64,000 nucleotides of DNA, from NCBI RefSeq assembly GCF_002197815.1, contig NZ_NIUB01000002.1:146379-210378 (forward strand), written 5' to 3'. The translations under genes and the position numbers were made by a program. Origin of the DNA: Pseudomonas oleovorans subsp. oleovorans (GTDB lineage: Bacteria; Pseudomonadota; Gammaproteobacteria; Pseudomonadales; Pseudomonadaceae). A model generated the notes under the pieces. It was not told where the DNA came from, made no database searches, and saw only the letters and a list, made by a program, of their open reading frames with translations. This document shows, piece after piece, positions 56,207 through 64,000 of this stretch; positions within the stretch are counted from its first letter, which is position 1, and each line of letters starts with the position of its first letter.

Positions 56207-57238
56207 ATGGCCCTGCCCCGCATCACATCGCCCCACGCCAAGGGCAGCAACCGTACCCAGCAGGTCATGCTGCAGGTGCTGCTGGCCACCGTGCCGGGCA
56301 TCCTCGCACTGACCTGGCTGTTCGGCGCCGGCACCCTGTTCAACCTGCTCTGGGCCAGCCTCTGCGCGCTGGGCTTCGAAGCTGCTCTGCTGGCGGCACG
56401 CAAACGTCCGATCGCGTTCTTCCTCAAGGACTACAGCGCCCTGGTCACCGCCGTGCTGCTGGCCCTGGCTCTACCACCCTACTCGCCCTGGTGGCTGACT
56501 CTGATCGCCTGTGGCTTCGCCATCGGCTTCGGCAAGCAGCTCTATGGTGGACTCGGGCAGAACCCGTTCAATCCGGCCATGGTCGGCTACGTGGTGGTAC
56601 TGATCTCCTTCCCGGTGGAGATGACCAGTTGGCCGGCCCCGCATGGCGTCGCCGCGCTGGACGGTCTCAAGCACATACTGGGCATCGCCAGCCTGCCTGA
56701 TGGCTGGGCCCAGGCCACCGCGCTGGATGCCCTGAAGGTGAACAAGAGCCTGACCATCGACGAGCTGCGCGCCAGCAATGCAGCCTTCGGTCACTTCGGC
56801 GGCGCCGGCAGCGAAGCAGTCAACCTGGCCTTCCTCGCTGGCGGCCTGTACCTGCTGCACAAGCGCCTGATCACCTGGCACGCGCCGCTGGGTATGCTCG
56901 CCGCGCTGTTCGTCATGAGCCTGCTGTTCTGGAACGGCAGCGGCTCGGATTCCAACGGTTCGCCGCTGTTCCACCTGCTGACCGGCGCCGCCATGCTCGG
57001 CGCCTTCTTCATCGTCACCGACCCGGTTTCCGGCGCTACCAGTAATCGCGGGCGTCTGGTGTTCGGCATCGGCGTCGGCGTGCTGGTCTACGTGATCCGT
57101 ACCTGGGGCGGCTACCCGGACGCGGTAGCCTTCGCCGTGCTGCTGATGAACCTGGCGGCGCCGACCATCGATTACTACACCCGGCCGCGCAGCTACGGCC
57201 ATCGCAAGCCCAACAGCGGCTTCAAGCTGGGAGAATGA
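56207..57238 (+). CDS. rsxD: Rnf/Rsx electron-transport complex subunit D
   Basis: A 343-residue membrane protein of the NqrB/RnfD family, about ten helices. [22 protein letters not shown] is near 115. A likely flavinylation site is Thr171 in DGWAQATAL; the late [17 protein letters not shown] (271-287) is also conserved. Both the start at 56207 and CGGAG 6 bases before it support this N-terminus ([10 protein letters not shown]). It overlaps rsxG. Confidence 0.94.
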   Translation: MALPRITSPHAKGSNRTQQVMLQVLLATVPGILALTWLFGAGTLFNLLWASLCALGFEAALLAARKRPIAFFLKDYSALVTAVLLALALPPYSPWWLTLIACGFAIGFGKQLYGGLGQNPFNPAMVGYVVVLISFPVEMTSWPAPHGVAALDGLKHILGIASLPDGWAQATALDALKVNKSLTIDELRASNAAFGHFGGAGSEAVNLAFLAGGLYLLHKRLITWHAPLGMLAALFVMSLLFWNGSGSDSNGSPLFHLLTGAAMLGAFFIVTDPVSGATSNRGRLVFGIGVGVLVYVIRTWGGYPDAVAFAVLLMNLAAPTIDYYTRPRSYGHRKPNSGFKLGE

Positions 57239-57240
57239 GC

Positions 57241-57876
57241 ATGCTGCCGGAAATCAGCCGCTCGATGCTGAAGAACGCCCTGGTGCTGGGCCTGTTCGCC
57301 ATTGGCACCGTTGGCAGCGTGGCCCTGCTGCAACAGGGCACAGCCACTCGTATCGCCGCCGCCGAGCGCGAAGCACAAGTGCGCGCCCTGGCCGAGATCC
57401 TGCCGGCCGGCAGCTACGACAACCACCTGCTGGACAACCGCCTCGAGCTAAACGCGCCCGAGCTGGGTCACCGCAGCCCGCAATCGGCTTACCTGGCCTT
57501 GAAAGGCGACCAGCCCAGCGCACTGATCCTGCCGGTCACCGCACCGGATGGCTACAGCGGCGCCATCCACCTGCTGGTGGGCATCTTCGCCGACGGTCGC
57601 CTGGCCGGCGTACGTGTGCTCGGCCATAAGGAAACACCGGGCCTGGGCGACAAGATCGAGCTGGCCAAGAGCGACTGGGTGCGCAGCTTCGAAGGTAAAT
57701 CCCTGAGCGATCCCGGCGAAGACGGCTGGGCAGTGAAGAAGGATCGCGGCGAGTTCGACCAGTTCGCCGGTGCCACCATCACCCCGCGCGCCGTGGTCAA
57801 GGCCGTGCACGGCGCCCTGCGCTACTTCGACAAGCACCGCGCCCAATTGCTGGGCCTGGCGGAGGACGAGCAATGA
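57241..57876 (+). CDS. rsxG: Rnf/Rsx electron-transport complex subunit G
   Basis: A 211-residue protein with one N-terminal membrane anchor and a periplasmic FMN-binding domain. The FMN-linked threonine lies in [15 protein letters not shown] near residue 180. ATG 57241 is preferred over ATG 57235 because GGGAG would be too close to the latter. It overlaps rsxE by 4 bp. Confidence 0.93.
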   Translation: MLPEISRSMLKNALVLGLFAIGTVGSVALLQQGTATRIAAAEREAQVRALAEILPAGSYDNHLLDNRLELNAPELGHRSPQSAYLALKGDQPSALILPVTAPDGYSGAIHLLVGIFADGRLAGVRVLGHKETPGLGDKIELAKSDWVRSFEGKSLSDPGEDGWAVKKDRGEFDQFAGATITPRAVVKAVHGALRYFDKHRAQLLGLAEDEQ

Positions 57877-58580
57877 CCAGTTACCGCGAAATCAGCTTCA
57901 ACGGCCTGTGGAAGAACAACCCGGCGCTGGTGCAGCTGCTCGGCCTTTGCCCGCTGCTGGGGGTGAGCAACTCCACGGTCAATGCCCTCGGCCTGGCCCT
58001 GGCCAGCGCAGTGGTGCTGGTGTGCTCCAACACCGCGGTGTCGCTGGTGCGCGGAGTGGTCAATACCGCCGTGCGCCTGCCGGCCTTCGTCATGATCATC
58101 GCCGCGCTGACCACCTGCATCGAGCTGCTGATGCAGGCCTATACCTACGAGCTGTACCAGATCCTCGGCATCTTCATCCCGTTGATCACCACCAACTGCG
58201 TGATCCTCGGCCGCGCCGACGGCTTCGCCGCCAAGCACGACCCGGCCCGCGCCGCCTATGACGGTCTGATGATGGGCCTAGGCTTCGGCATGGTGCTGGT
58301 GTTGATCGGCGCCATTCGCGAGCTGCTCGGCACCGGCGCTCTGTTCGCCAATATGCACCTGTTGTTTGGGCCGATTGCCGCCGAGTGGAAACTTACCCTG
58401 GTGCAGGATTACAAGGGCTTTCTGCTGGCCATTCTGCCGCCGGGCGCCTTCATCGTGCTGGGCCTGCTGATCGCCGGTAAGAACCGCATCGATCAGATTG
58501 CAGCCGAGCGGGCCAAGGCCGCCGCGCCCGAGCTACCCGCCCAAAGCCGCCGCGTTCGCGTTACCGGAGTCATCGAATGA
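57873..58580 (+). CDS. rsxE: Rnf/Rsx electron-transport complex subunit E
   Basis: A 235-residue membrane protein, paralogous to RsxA, with six helices. [30 protein letters not shown] is near 15 and [23 protein letters not shown] near 100. The tail is charged. It overlaps rsxG and nth by 4 bp each. Confidence 0.94.
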   Translation: MTSYREISFNGLWKNNPALVQLLGLCPLLGVSNSTVNALGLALASAVVLVCSNTAVSLVRGVVNTAVRLPAFVMIIAALTTCIELLMQAYTYELYQILGIFIPLITTNCVILGRADGFAAKHDPARAAYDGLMMGLGFGMVLVLIGAIRELLGTGALFANMHLLFGPIAAEWKLTLVQDYKGFLLAILPPGAFIVLGLLIAGKNRIDQIAAERAKAAAPELPAQSRRVRVTGVIE

Positions 58581-59215
58581 ATGCTGCCAAGCGCCAGGAA
58601 ATCTTCCGCCGCCTGCACGAAGACAACCCCGAGCCGAAAACCGAGCTGGCCTACAGCACCCCCTTCGAGCTGCTGGTGGCCGTGACGCTCTCGGCCCAGG
58701 CCACCGACGTCAGCGTCAACAAGGCCACGGCCAAGCTGTTCCCGGTGGCCAATACGCCGGAGGCCATCTACGCCCTCGGCGTCGAGGGTTTGTCCGAATA
58801 CATCAAGACCATCGGCCTGTACAACAGCAAGGCGAAGAACGTCATCGAGGCCTGCCGCATCCTCATAGAGAAGCACGGCAGTCAGGTGCCGGACAACCGC
58901 GAGGACCTCGAAGCCCTGCCCGGTGTCGGCCGCAAGACCGCCAACGTGGTGCTCAATACCGCGTTTCGCCAACTGGCCATGGCCGTGGACACGCATATTT
59001 TTCGCGTCAGCAACCGCACCGGCATCGCACCGGGCAAGAACGTGGTCGAGGTGGAGAAGAAGCTGCTCAAGTTCGTGCCCAAGGATTATCTGCTCGACGC
59101 CCACCACTGGCTGATCCTGCACGGGCGCTATGTCTGCACCGCGCGCAAACCACGTTGTGGCGCCTGCCGCATCGAAGATCTGTGCGAGTACAAGGCCAAG
59201 ACTTCCGACGATTGA
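58577..59215 (+). CDS. nth: Endonuclease III
   Basis: A 212-residue helix-hairpin-helix DNA glycosylase/AP lyase. Lys120 ([12 protein letters not shown]) and Asp138 (AVDTHIFRV) are the catalytic pair, at the same numbers as in E. coli Nth. Four cysteines at 187, 194, 197 and 203 hold the 4Fe-4S cluster. It removes oxidised pyrimidines. Co-transcription behind rsxE (4-bp overlap) is common in gamma-proteobacteria. Confidence 0.97.
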   Translation: MNAAKRQEIFRRLHEDNPEPKTELAYSTPFELLVAVTLSAQATDVSVNKATAKLFPVANTPEAIYALGVEGLSEYIKTIGLYNSKAKNVIEACRILIEKHGSQVPDNREDLEALPGVGRKTANVVLNTAFRQLAMAVDTHIFRVSNRTGIAPGKNVVEVEKKLLKFVPKDYLLDAHHWLILHGRYVCTARKPRCGACRIEDLCEYKAKTSDD

Positions 59216-59257
59216 TCGACCATAGAATCTGGCGATCTCCTGATTGAAAAAATCTTT

Positions 59258-59286
59258 TTTACCCGCTCTATTTTTGCCGCTATAAG
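59258..59286 (+). promoter_or_regulatory. Candidate promoter of the small acidic protein gene
   Basis: TTTACC (59258-59263) and TATAAG (59281-59286) with a 17-base spacer fit a sigma-70 promoter, about 40 bases upstream of the ATG at 59327. Confidence 0.5.
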
Positions 59287-59326
59287 GTGCGCAAACGGCC
59301 CCAGTAACTGGCCTGGAGTGGAATAG

Positions 59327-59506
59327 ATGAGCACTGACAAAGAAGATCTCGAGCTGGACGAAGACTTTGTCGCGGACGATGCAGACGATGCCGAGCCTGC
59401 GGTGGAAGTCGCCAAGACCAACCTGACCAAGCGCCGCATCATCGATAACTTCCTCGAAGAGCGCCGCCTGCACAAACAGCTGGCCGAATACGACTTCGAT
59501 ATCTGA
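59327..59506 (+). CDS. PA3496-like small acidic protein
   Basis: A 59-residue protein, MSTDKEDLELDEDFVADDA and onwards to EYDFDI. The first half is strongly acidic; the second half is a basic helix (TKRRIIDNFLEERRLHKQLAE). Homologs follow nth in Pseudomonas and have been labelled putative envelope integrity proteins; no function is known. GGAGTGGAATAG gives a ribosome site near the start. A good terminator follows. Confidence 0.85.
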   Translation: MSTDKEDLELDEDFVADDADDAEPAVEVAKTNLTKRRIIDNFLEERRLHKQLAEYDFDI

Positions 59507-59523
59507 GAGCCGCTGCCTTCTAC

Positions 59524-59551
59524 AAGAGCCCCGCAAGCCGGGGCTTTTGTT
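59524..59551 (+). terminator. Terminator after the small acidic protein gene
   Basis: AGCCCCG (59527-59533), loop CAAGC, CGGGGCT (59539-59545), then TTTGTTT. Confidence 0.88.
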
Positions 59552-59580
59552 TGAGCGTCGAAATTGGCAGACCTGAAACG

Positions 59581-59609
59581 ACGAACCCCAGCACAAGGCC
59601 GGGGTTCGT
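59581..59609 (-). terminator. Terminator of argG
   Basis: ACGAACCCC (59581-59589) and GGGGTTCGT (59601-59609) form a 9-bp stem, with weak T content (CGTTTC) beyond it on the minus strand. It lies 21 bp past the argG stop. Confidence 0.7.
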
Positions 59610-59629
59610 TGGCAGGCTGAAGCGGTCGA

Positions 59630-60847
<1,218 letters not shown>

Positions 60848-60857
60848 GCCATCACTC

Positions 60858-60882
60858 CACGGGTTGTACGGTAAAACCCGTG
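60858..60882 (-). promoter_or_regulatory. Leader hairpin abutting the argG ribosome site
   Basis: CACGGGTT (60858-60865) and AACCCGTG (60875-60882) form a perfect 8-bp stem with a 9-base loop. Read on the minus strand, the stem ends directly against GGAGTG, sharing one base with it, and could reduce or tune translation. This function is inferred. Confidence 0.45.
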
Positions 60883-60953
60883 ATTCTACTGGCCTCGCGC
60901 CGCAATTTACAGGGGCGCGACACACAGCGTTGCGCAAGCGACGCCGACTGGAT

Positions 60954-61895
60954 TCAGGATGGGCTGCTTCCGGGTGGGTCGACCGGCGTGGTGGCCGGGG
61001 CAGGCGCACTCTGTTGTGGCACTTCTGCCGCTGGCACACGCTCCAGGCGCAGGGTCGCGCGACGGTTCTTGGCACGATTGGCTTCGTTATTGTTTGGCAC
61101 CAGCGGGTAACGCTCGCCATGAAAGCGCATGGCGATCTGCTCGATCGGTACGCCACCGGCCACCAGATACTCCTGCACGGCCAGCGCACGACGGCGTGAG
61201 AGGTCGCGATTGGTCAGACGATTACCGCTGTTGTCCGCGTGACCATCGATCTGGAAGCTGTTGATGCTTGGGTCAGCCTTGACGAAGTCGAGGATGATAT
61301 CGAGCTTGGCCTTGGCCATCGGATCGAGATCAATGCCGCCACCGGGAAAACCGATATGCGCCTGGCGAATCTGATCGAAATTGACCGGCAGCAGCTTGGC
61401 GGTACAGGCCTGGTAATCATCATAGGCTTTATGAAACTTGACCGGCAGCAGCCGCACTTCCAGGTTATCGCCACCATTGAGCGTGCGATGACGCACCACC
61501 GGGCTGCGCCCTTCGAGCAAGCCGGTTAGCAGGCGCGAGCCCTGCTCCTGCGAGCTGTTGAACGGCACCTCACCATTACCGACGCTGACCACCCCCAGGT
61601 TGATATCGCCGCGCCCCGGCTGCCAGGGCGCGGCCGCCGCCAGCAAGGTCGCCGAACCCGCCCCCATCCAGCGCTCACGCGCCTTGAGACGGAAGGTGAC
61701 CTGTTCACCCGCGCGGCGCACGAACTCGCCACTGCCGAAATTGCTGATCGGCTGGCTCAGGCGACATTCGAACTGATCGCCCTCGACCGTCCACTCCACC
61801 TTCTCCAGCCGCGTCTGGAAGCTGATGGCATGCGCTGGCATGCACAAGGGCATGCCAGCCAGCAGGCTGATCAGAAGGAAATTGGGCGCACGCAC
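60954..61895 (-). CDS. motY: MotY-like sodium-type flagellar stator protein
   Basis: A 313-residue protein with a signal peptide ([17 protein letters not shown]), an N-terminal MotY-specific beta domain, and a C-terminal OmpA domain (about 175-285) with [27 protein letters not shown]. MotY forms the T-ring around the flagellar motor and supports torque. GTG 61895 is chosen because GGAG lies 6 bases upstream; GTG 61907 has none. Its place between argG and pyrC fits P. aeruginosa motY. A Pro-rich tail ends the protein. Confidence 0.9.
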   Translation of the reverse strand: MRAPNFLLISLLAGMPLCMPAHAISFQTRLEKVEWTVEGDQFECRLSQPISNFGSGEFVRRAGEQVTFRLKARERWMGAGSATLLAAAAPWQPGRGDINLGVVSVGNGEVPFNSSQEQGSRLLTGLLEGRSPVVRHRTLNGGDNLEVRLLPVKFHKAYDDYQACTAKLLPVNFDQIRQAHIGFPGGGIDLDPMAKAKLDIILDFVKADPSINSFQIDGHADNSGNRLTNRDLSRRRALAVQEYLVAGGVPIEQIAMRFHGERYPLVPNNNEANRAKNRRATLRLERVPAAEVPQQSAPAPATTPVDPPGSSPS

Positions 61896-62048
61896 GGTCG
61901 ACTCCACGGCGGTTCACGGCATTCTCATGGGGTATCGGTCAGGCGCGCGGAAACTTGACACCCTGCGTGCGATTGTCGCGTCGGCGCGAGCGCGAACAGG
62001 CGCTTTTCAGTTACCATGCGGCCACGTTTTACCCGCCTGGAAGCCTCC

Positions 62049-63095
62049 ATGTCCGACCGCCTGACTCTCCTGCGTCCCGATGACTGGCACATTCACCTGC
62101 GCGATGGCGCGGTGCTGCCACACACTGTCGGCGATGCCGCGCGCACTTTCGGCCGCGCCATCATCATGCCCAACCTGGTACCGCCGGTACGCAATGCCGC
62201 CGAGGCCGATGCCTATCGTCAGCGTATTCTCGCTGCACGCCCAGCTGGCAGCCGCTTCGAGCCGCTGATGGTGCTCTACCTCACCGACAACACCAGCCCC
62301 GAGGACGTGCGTGCGGCCAAGGCCAGCGGTTTCGTGCATGCCGCCAAGCTCTATCCGGCCGGCGCCACCACCAATTCCGACTCGGGCGTGACCAGCATCG
62401 ACAAGATCTTCCCGGCGCTGGAAGTCATGGCCGAAGTCGGCATGCTGCTGCTGGTGCATGGCGAAGTGACCCGCGCCGAGATCGACGTGTTCGACCGCGA
62501 GAAAGCCTTCATCGACGAGCACCTGACCCGTGTGGTCGAACGCTTCCCGACGCTCAAGGTGGTGTTCGAGCACATCACCACCCGTGACGCGGTGCAGTTC
62601 GTCGAGGCCGCTTCGGCCAACGTCGGCGCCACCATCACCGCGCACCACCTGCTGTACAACCGCAACCACATGCTGGTTGGTGGCATTCGCCCGCACTTCT
62701 ATTGCCTGCCGATCCTCAAGCGCAACGTGCATCAGGAAGCCCTGCTCGACGCGGCCACCAGCGGCAACGCCAAGTTCTTCCTCGGCACCGACTCGGCGCC
62801 GCACGTCAAGCATGCCAAGGAAGCCGCCTGCGGCTGCGCCGGCTGCTACACCGCCTTTGCGGCCATCGAGCTGTATGCCGAAGCTTTCGAACAGCGCGGC
62901 GCGCTGGACAAGCTGGAAGCCTTCGCCAGCTTCCATGGCCCTGACTTCTACGGCATGCCACGTAACAGCGACAGCATCACCCTGGTGCGCGAGGAATGGA
63001 CCGTACCGGCCACCCTGCCGCTGGGCGACAACAGCGTGGTGCCGCTGCGCGCCGGCGAAACCCTGCGCTGGAAATTGCTGGAGGCTCAGGCGTGA
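62049..63095 (+). CDS. pyrC: Dihydroorotase
   Basis: A 348-residue class II dihydroorotase. Metal ligands His14 and His16 lie in DWHIHLRDG, the carboxylated lysine is Lys100 ([14 protein letters not shown]), and [13 protein letters not shown] near 250 holds the catalytic Asp. It closes carbamoyl-aspartate to dihydroorotate in pyrimidine synthesis. It is divergent from motY. Its stop overlaps the rnt start (GTGA). Confidence 0.97.
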   Translation: MSDRLTLLRPDDWHIHLRDGAVLPHTVGDAARTFGRAIIMPNLVPPVRNAAEADAYRQRILAARPAGSRFEPLMVLYLTDNTSPEDVRAAKASGFVHAAKLYPAGATTNSDSGVTSIDKIFPALEVMAEVGMLLLVHGEVTRAEIDVFDREKAFIDEHLTRVVERFPTLKVVFEHITTRDAVQFVEAASANVGATITAHHLLYNRNHMLVGGIRPHFYCLPILKRNVHQEALLDAATSGNAKFFLGTDSAPHVKHAKEAACGCAGCYTAFAAIELYAEAFEQRGALDKLEAFASFHGPDFYGMPRNSDSITLVREEWTVPATLPLGDNSVVPLRAGETLRWKLLEAQA

Positions 63096-63766
63096 GCGAA
63101 GACAACTACGACGACGAACTCGAACCCAGCCTGCCGTCCGGTCCGCGCACGCCCATGGCGGCGCGCTTTCGCGGTTATCTGCCGGTTGTGGTGGATGTAG
63201 AGACCGGCGGTTTCAACTGCGCCACCGATGCCCTGCTGGAAATCGCCGCAACCACCATCGCCATGGACGAGAGCGGCTTCCTCTACCCGGACCACACCCA
63301 CTTCTTCCGCATCGAACCGTTTGCAGGCGCGAACATCGAACAAGCCGCGCTGGAATTCACCGGCATCAAGCTCGACCACCCGCTGCGCATGGCAGTGAGC
63401 GAAGAGCACGCGCTGGGCGAAATTTTCAAGGGCCTGCGCAAGTCGATCAAATCAGCTGGCTGCAAGCGCGCGATTCTGGTCGGCCATAACAGCAGCTTCG
63501 ACCTCGGTTTCCTCAATGCCGCGGTGGCCCGTTGCGGCATCAAGCGCAACCCCTTCCACCCGTTCTCCAGCTTCGATACCGCGACCCTCGCCGGTCTCGC
63601 TTATGGCCAGACCGTGCTGGCCAAGGCCTGCCAGACGGCCGGTATCGAGTTCGACGGCAAGGAAGCGCACTCGGCACGCTACGACACCGAGAAGACCGCC
63701 GAGCTGTTCTGCGGCATCGTCAATCGCTGGAAGGAAATGGGTGGTTGGGACGAATTCGATCAGTGA
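63092..63766 (+). CDS. rnt: Ribonuclease T
   Basis: A 224-residue DEDDh exonuclease: Asp35 and Glu37 (VVDVETGGF), HNSSFDLGF near 136, and the His/Asp pair [11 protein letters not shown] near 195. It trims the 3' ends of tRNA and other stable RNAs. The start is GTG at 63092, overlapping the pyrC stop by 4 bp. That arrangement is conserved. Confidence 0.95.
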   Translation: MSEDNYDDELEPSLPSGPRTPMAARFRGYLPVVVDVETGGFNCATDALLEIAATTIAMDESGFLYPDHTHFFRIEPFAGANIEQAALEFTGIKLDHPLRMAVSEEHALGEIFKGLRKSIKSAGCKRAILVGHNSSFDLGFLNAAVARCGIKRNPFHPFSSFDTATLAGLAYGQTVLAKACQTAGIEFDGKEAHSARYDTEKTAELFCGIVNRWKEMGGWDEFDQ

Positions 63767-63809
63767 GCCTCTGCGCGGCGATCGAACCCCATGAAAAAAC
63801 CGGCGTCCG

Positions 63810-63829
63810 CCTAATGCCAGTCAGTTAAG
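63810..63829. repeat. Lone copy of the CCTAATGCCAGTCAG repeat
   Basis: CCTAATGCCAGTCAGTTAAG, identical to the inner 20 bases of the right arm (complement) at 52495-52514. As at 52.4 kb, a REP element lies next to it (63847-63870). Confidence 0.65.
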
Positions 63830-63846
63830 CCGTTGCACTCGATCTT

Positions 63847-63873
63847 TGTAGGAGCCGGCTTGCCGGCGATCCG
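63847..63873. repeat. REP half, interrupted by the group II intron
   Basis: TGTAGGAGCCGGCTTGCCGG followed by CGATCCG is the left half of a REP pair like that at 56052-56112. The expected second half is missing in this window because intron sequence begins at 63874. Confidence 0.7.
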
Positions 63874-64000
63874 ATCGAGTAGGAGGCGGGGTCGCCCCCG
63901 CCGTCCTCTCACACCACCGTACGTACGGTTCCGTATACGGCGGTTCAGGCCATACGGCTAAGCCGAGTGATCGTATCCAGTATTGACACCAGTCCAAGCG
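63874..64000 (-). mobile_element. Group II intron, 3' end (domains V and VI), cut by the window edge
   Basis: On the minus strand a domain V-like hairpin starts ACCGCCGTATACGGAACCGT and closes with TACGGTGGT, with an inner CCGTATACGG/CCGTACG fold and a CGC-type catalytic triad. Domain VI follows: GGCGGGG, GCGA loop, CCCCGCC, then CCTACTCGAT. The A of CCTACTC is a fitting branch point 7 bases from the 3' end at 63874. Any maturase gene would lie beyond the window. Confidence 0.75.

Overview
The window is about 64 kb of high-GC, gene-dense chromosome from a Pseudomonas. Gene content and local gene orders match known Pseudomonas blocks: opdH-tctCBA, the shaA-G antiporter operon, nrtR-pncA-pncB-nadE, the rsx/rnf operon followed by nth, and argG-motY-pyrC-rnt. 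Many REP-type palindromes (core TGTAGGAGC...GCTCCTACA) also point to this genus. Assignment to the P. mendocina/oleovorans group is inference. I saw no rRNA, tRNA or CRISPR array.

Layout. 1-4.7 kb: end of an OpdH-like porin gene, the TctCBA tricarboxylate transporter and an AbrB-family membrane protein. 4.8-8.4 kb: an RluA-type pseudouridine synthase, a lipoprotein and a large FAD-dependent oxidoreductase. 8.6-9.4 kb: an acetyltransferase gene split by a 271-bp non-autonomous element (MITE). 9.5-15.2 kb: a six-gene Mrp/Sha Na+/H+ antiporter operon on the minus strand. 15.6-20 kb: a SlyB-like lipoprotein, then glycerate kinase, a GntP-family permease and a CdaR-type regulator, read as a glycerate-use cluster. 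20.3-23.5 kb: a ProQ-family RNA chaperone, then an accessory patch with an IS5-type remnant, an ArsR-type regulator and an Old Yellow Enzyme gene. 23.6-26.2 kb: pdxH, an OmpA-like lipoprotein and a serine esterase. 26.4-32.2 kb: a second, divergent Mrp antiporter operon on the plus strand. 32.2-43.7 kb: a DinG-type helicase, small membrane and envelope proteins, a collagen-like secreted protein, SEC-C zinc proteins, a decayed gene and a QuiP-like acylase. 44-47.5 kb: NAD salvage genes with a 33-bp perfect palindrome in the divergent promoter. 47.5-52.3 kb: dcd, a cold-shock gene, apbC and metG. 52.6-59.5 kb: rsxABCDGE, nth and a 59-residue acidic protein. 59.6-63.8 kb: argG, motY, pyrC and rnt. 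63.87 kb to the edge: the 3' end of a group II intron inserted in a REP element.

The genes are mostly housekeeping, transport and ion homeostasis. I did not find a convincing undescribed system. The most distinctive material is mobile or repetitive: the MITE sharing ends with the IS remnant, the intron in a REP, and a terminal-inverted-repeat element around a REP pair. Next come the two Mrp operons, AT-rich repeats upstream of the Old Yellow Enzyme gene, and the collagen-like protein.
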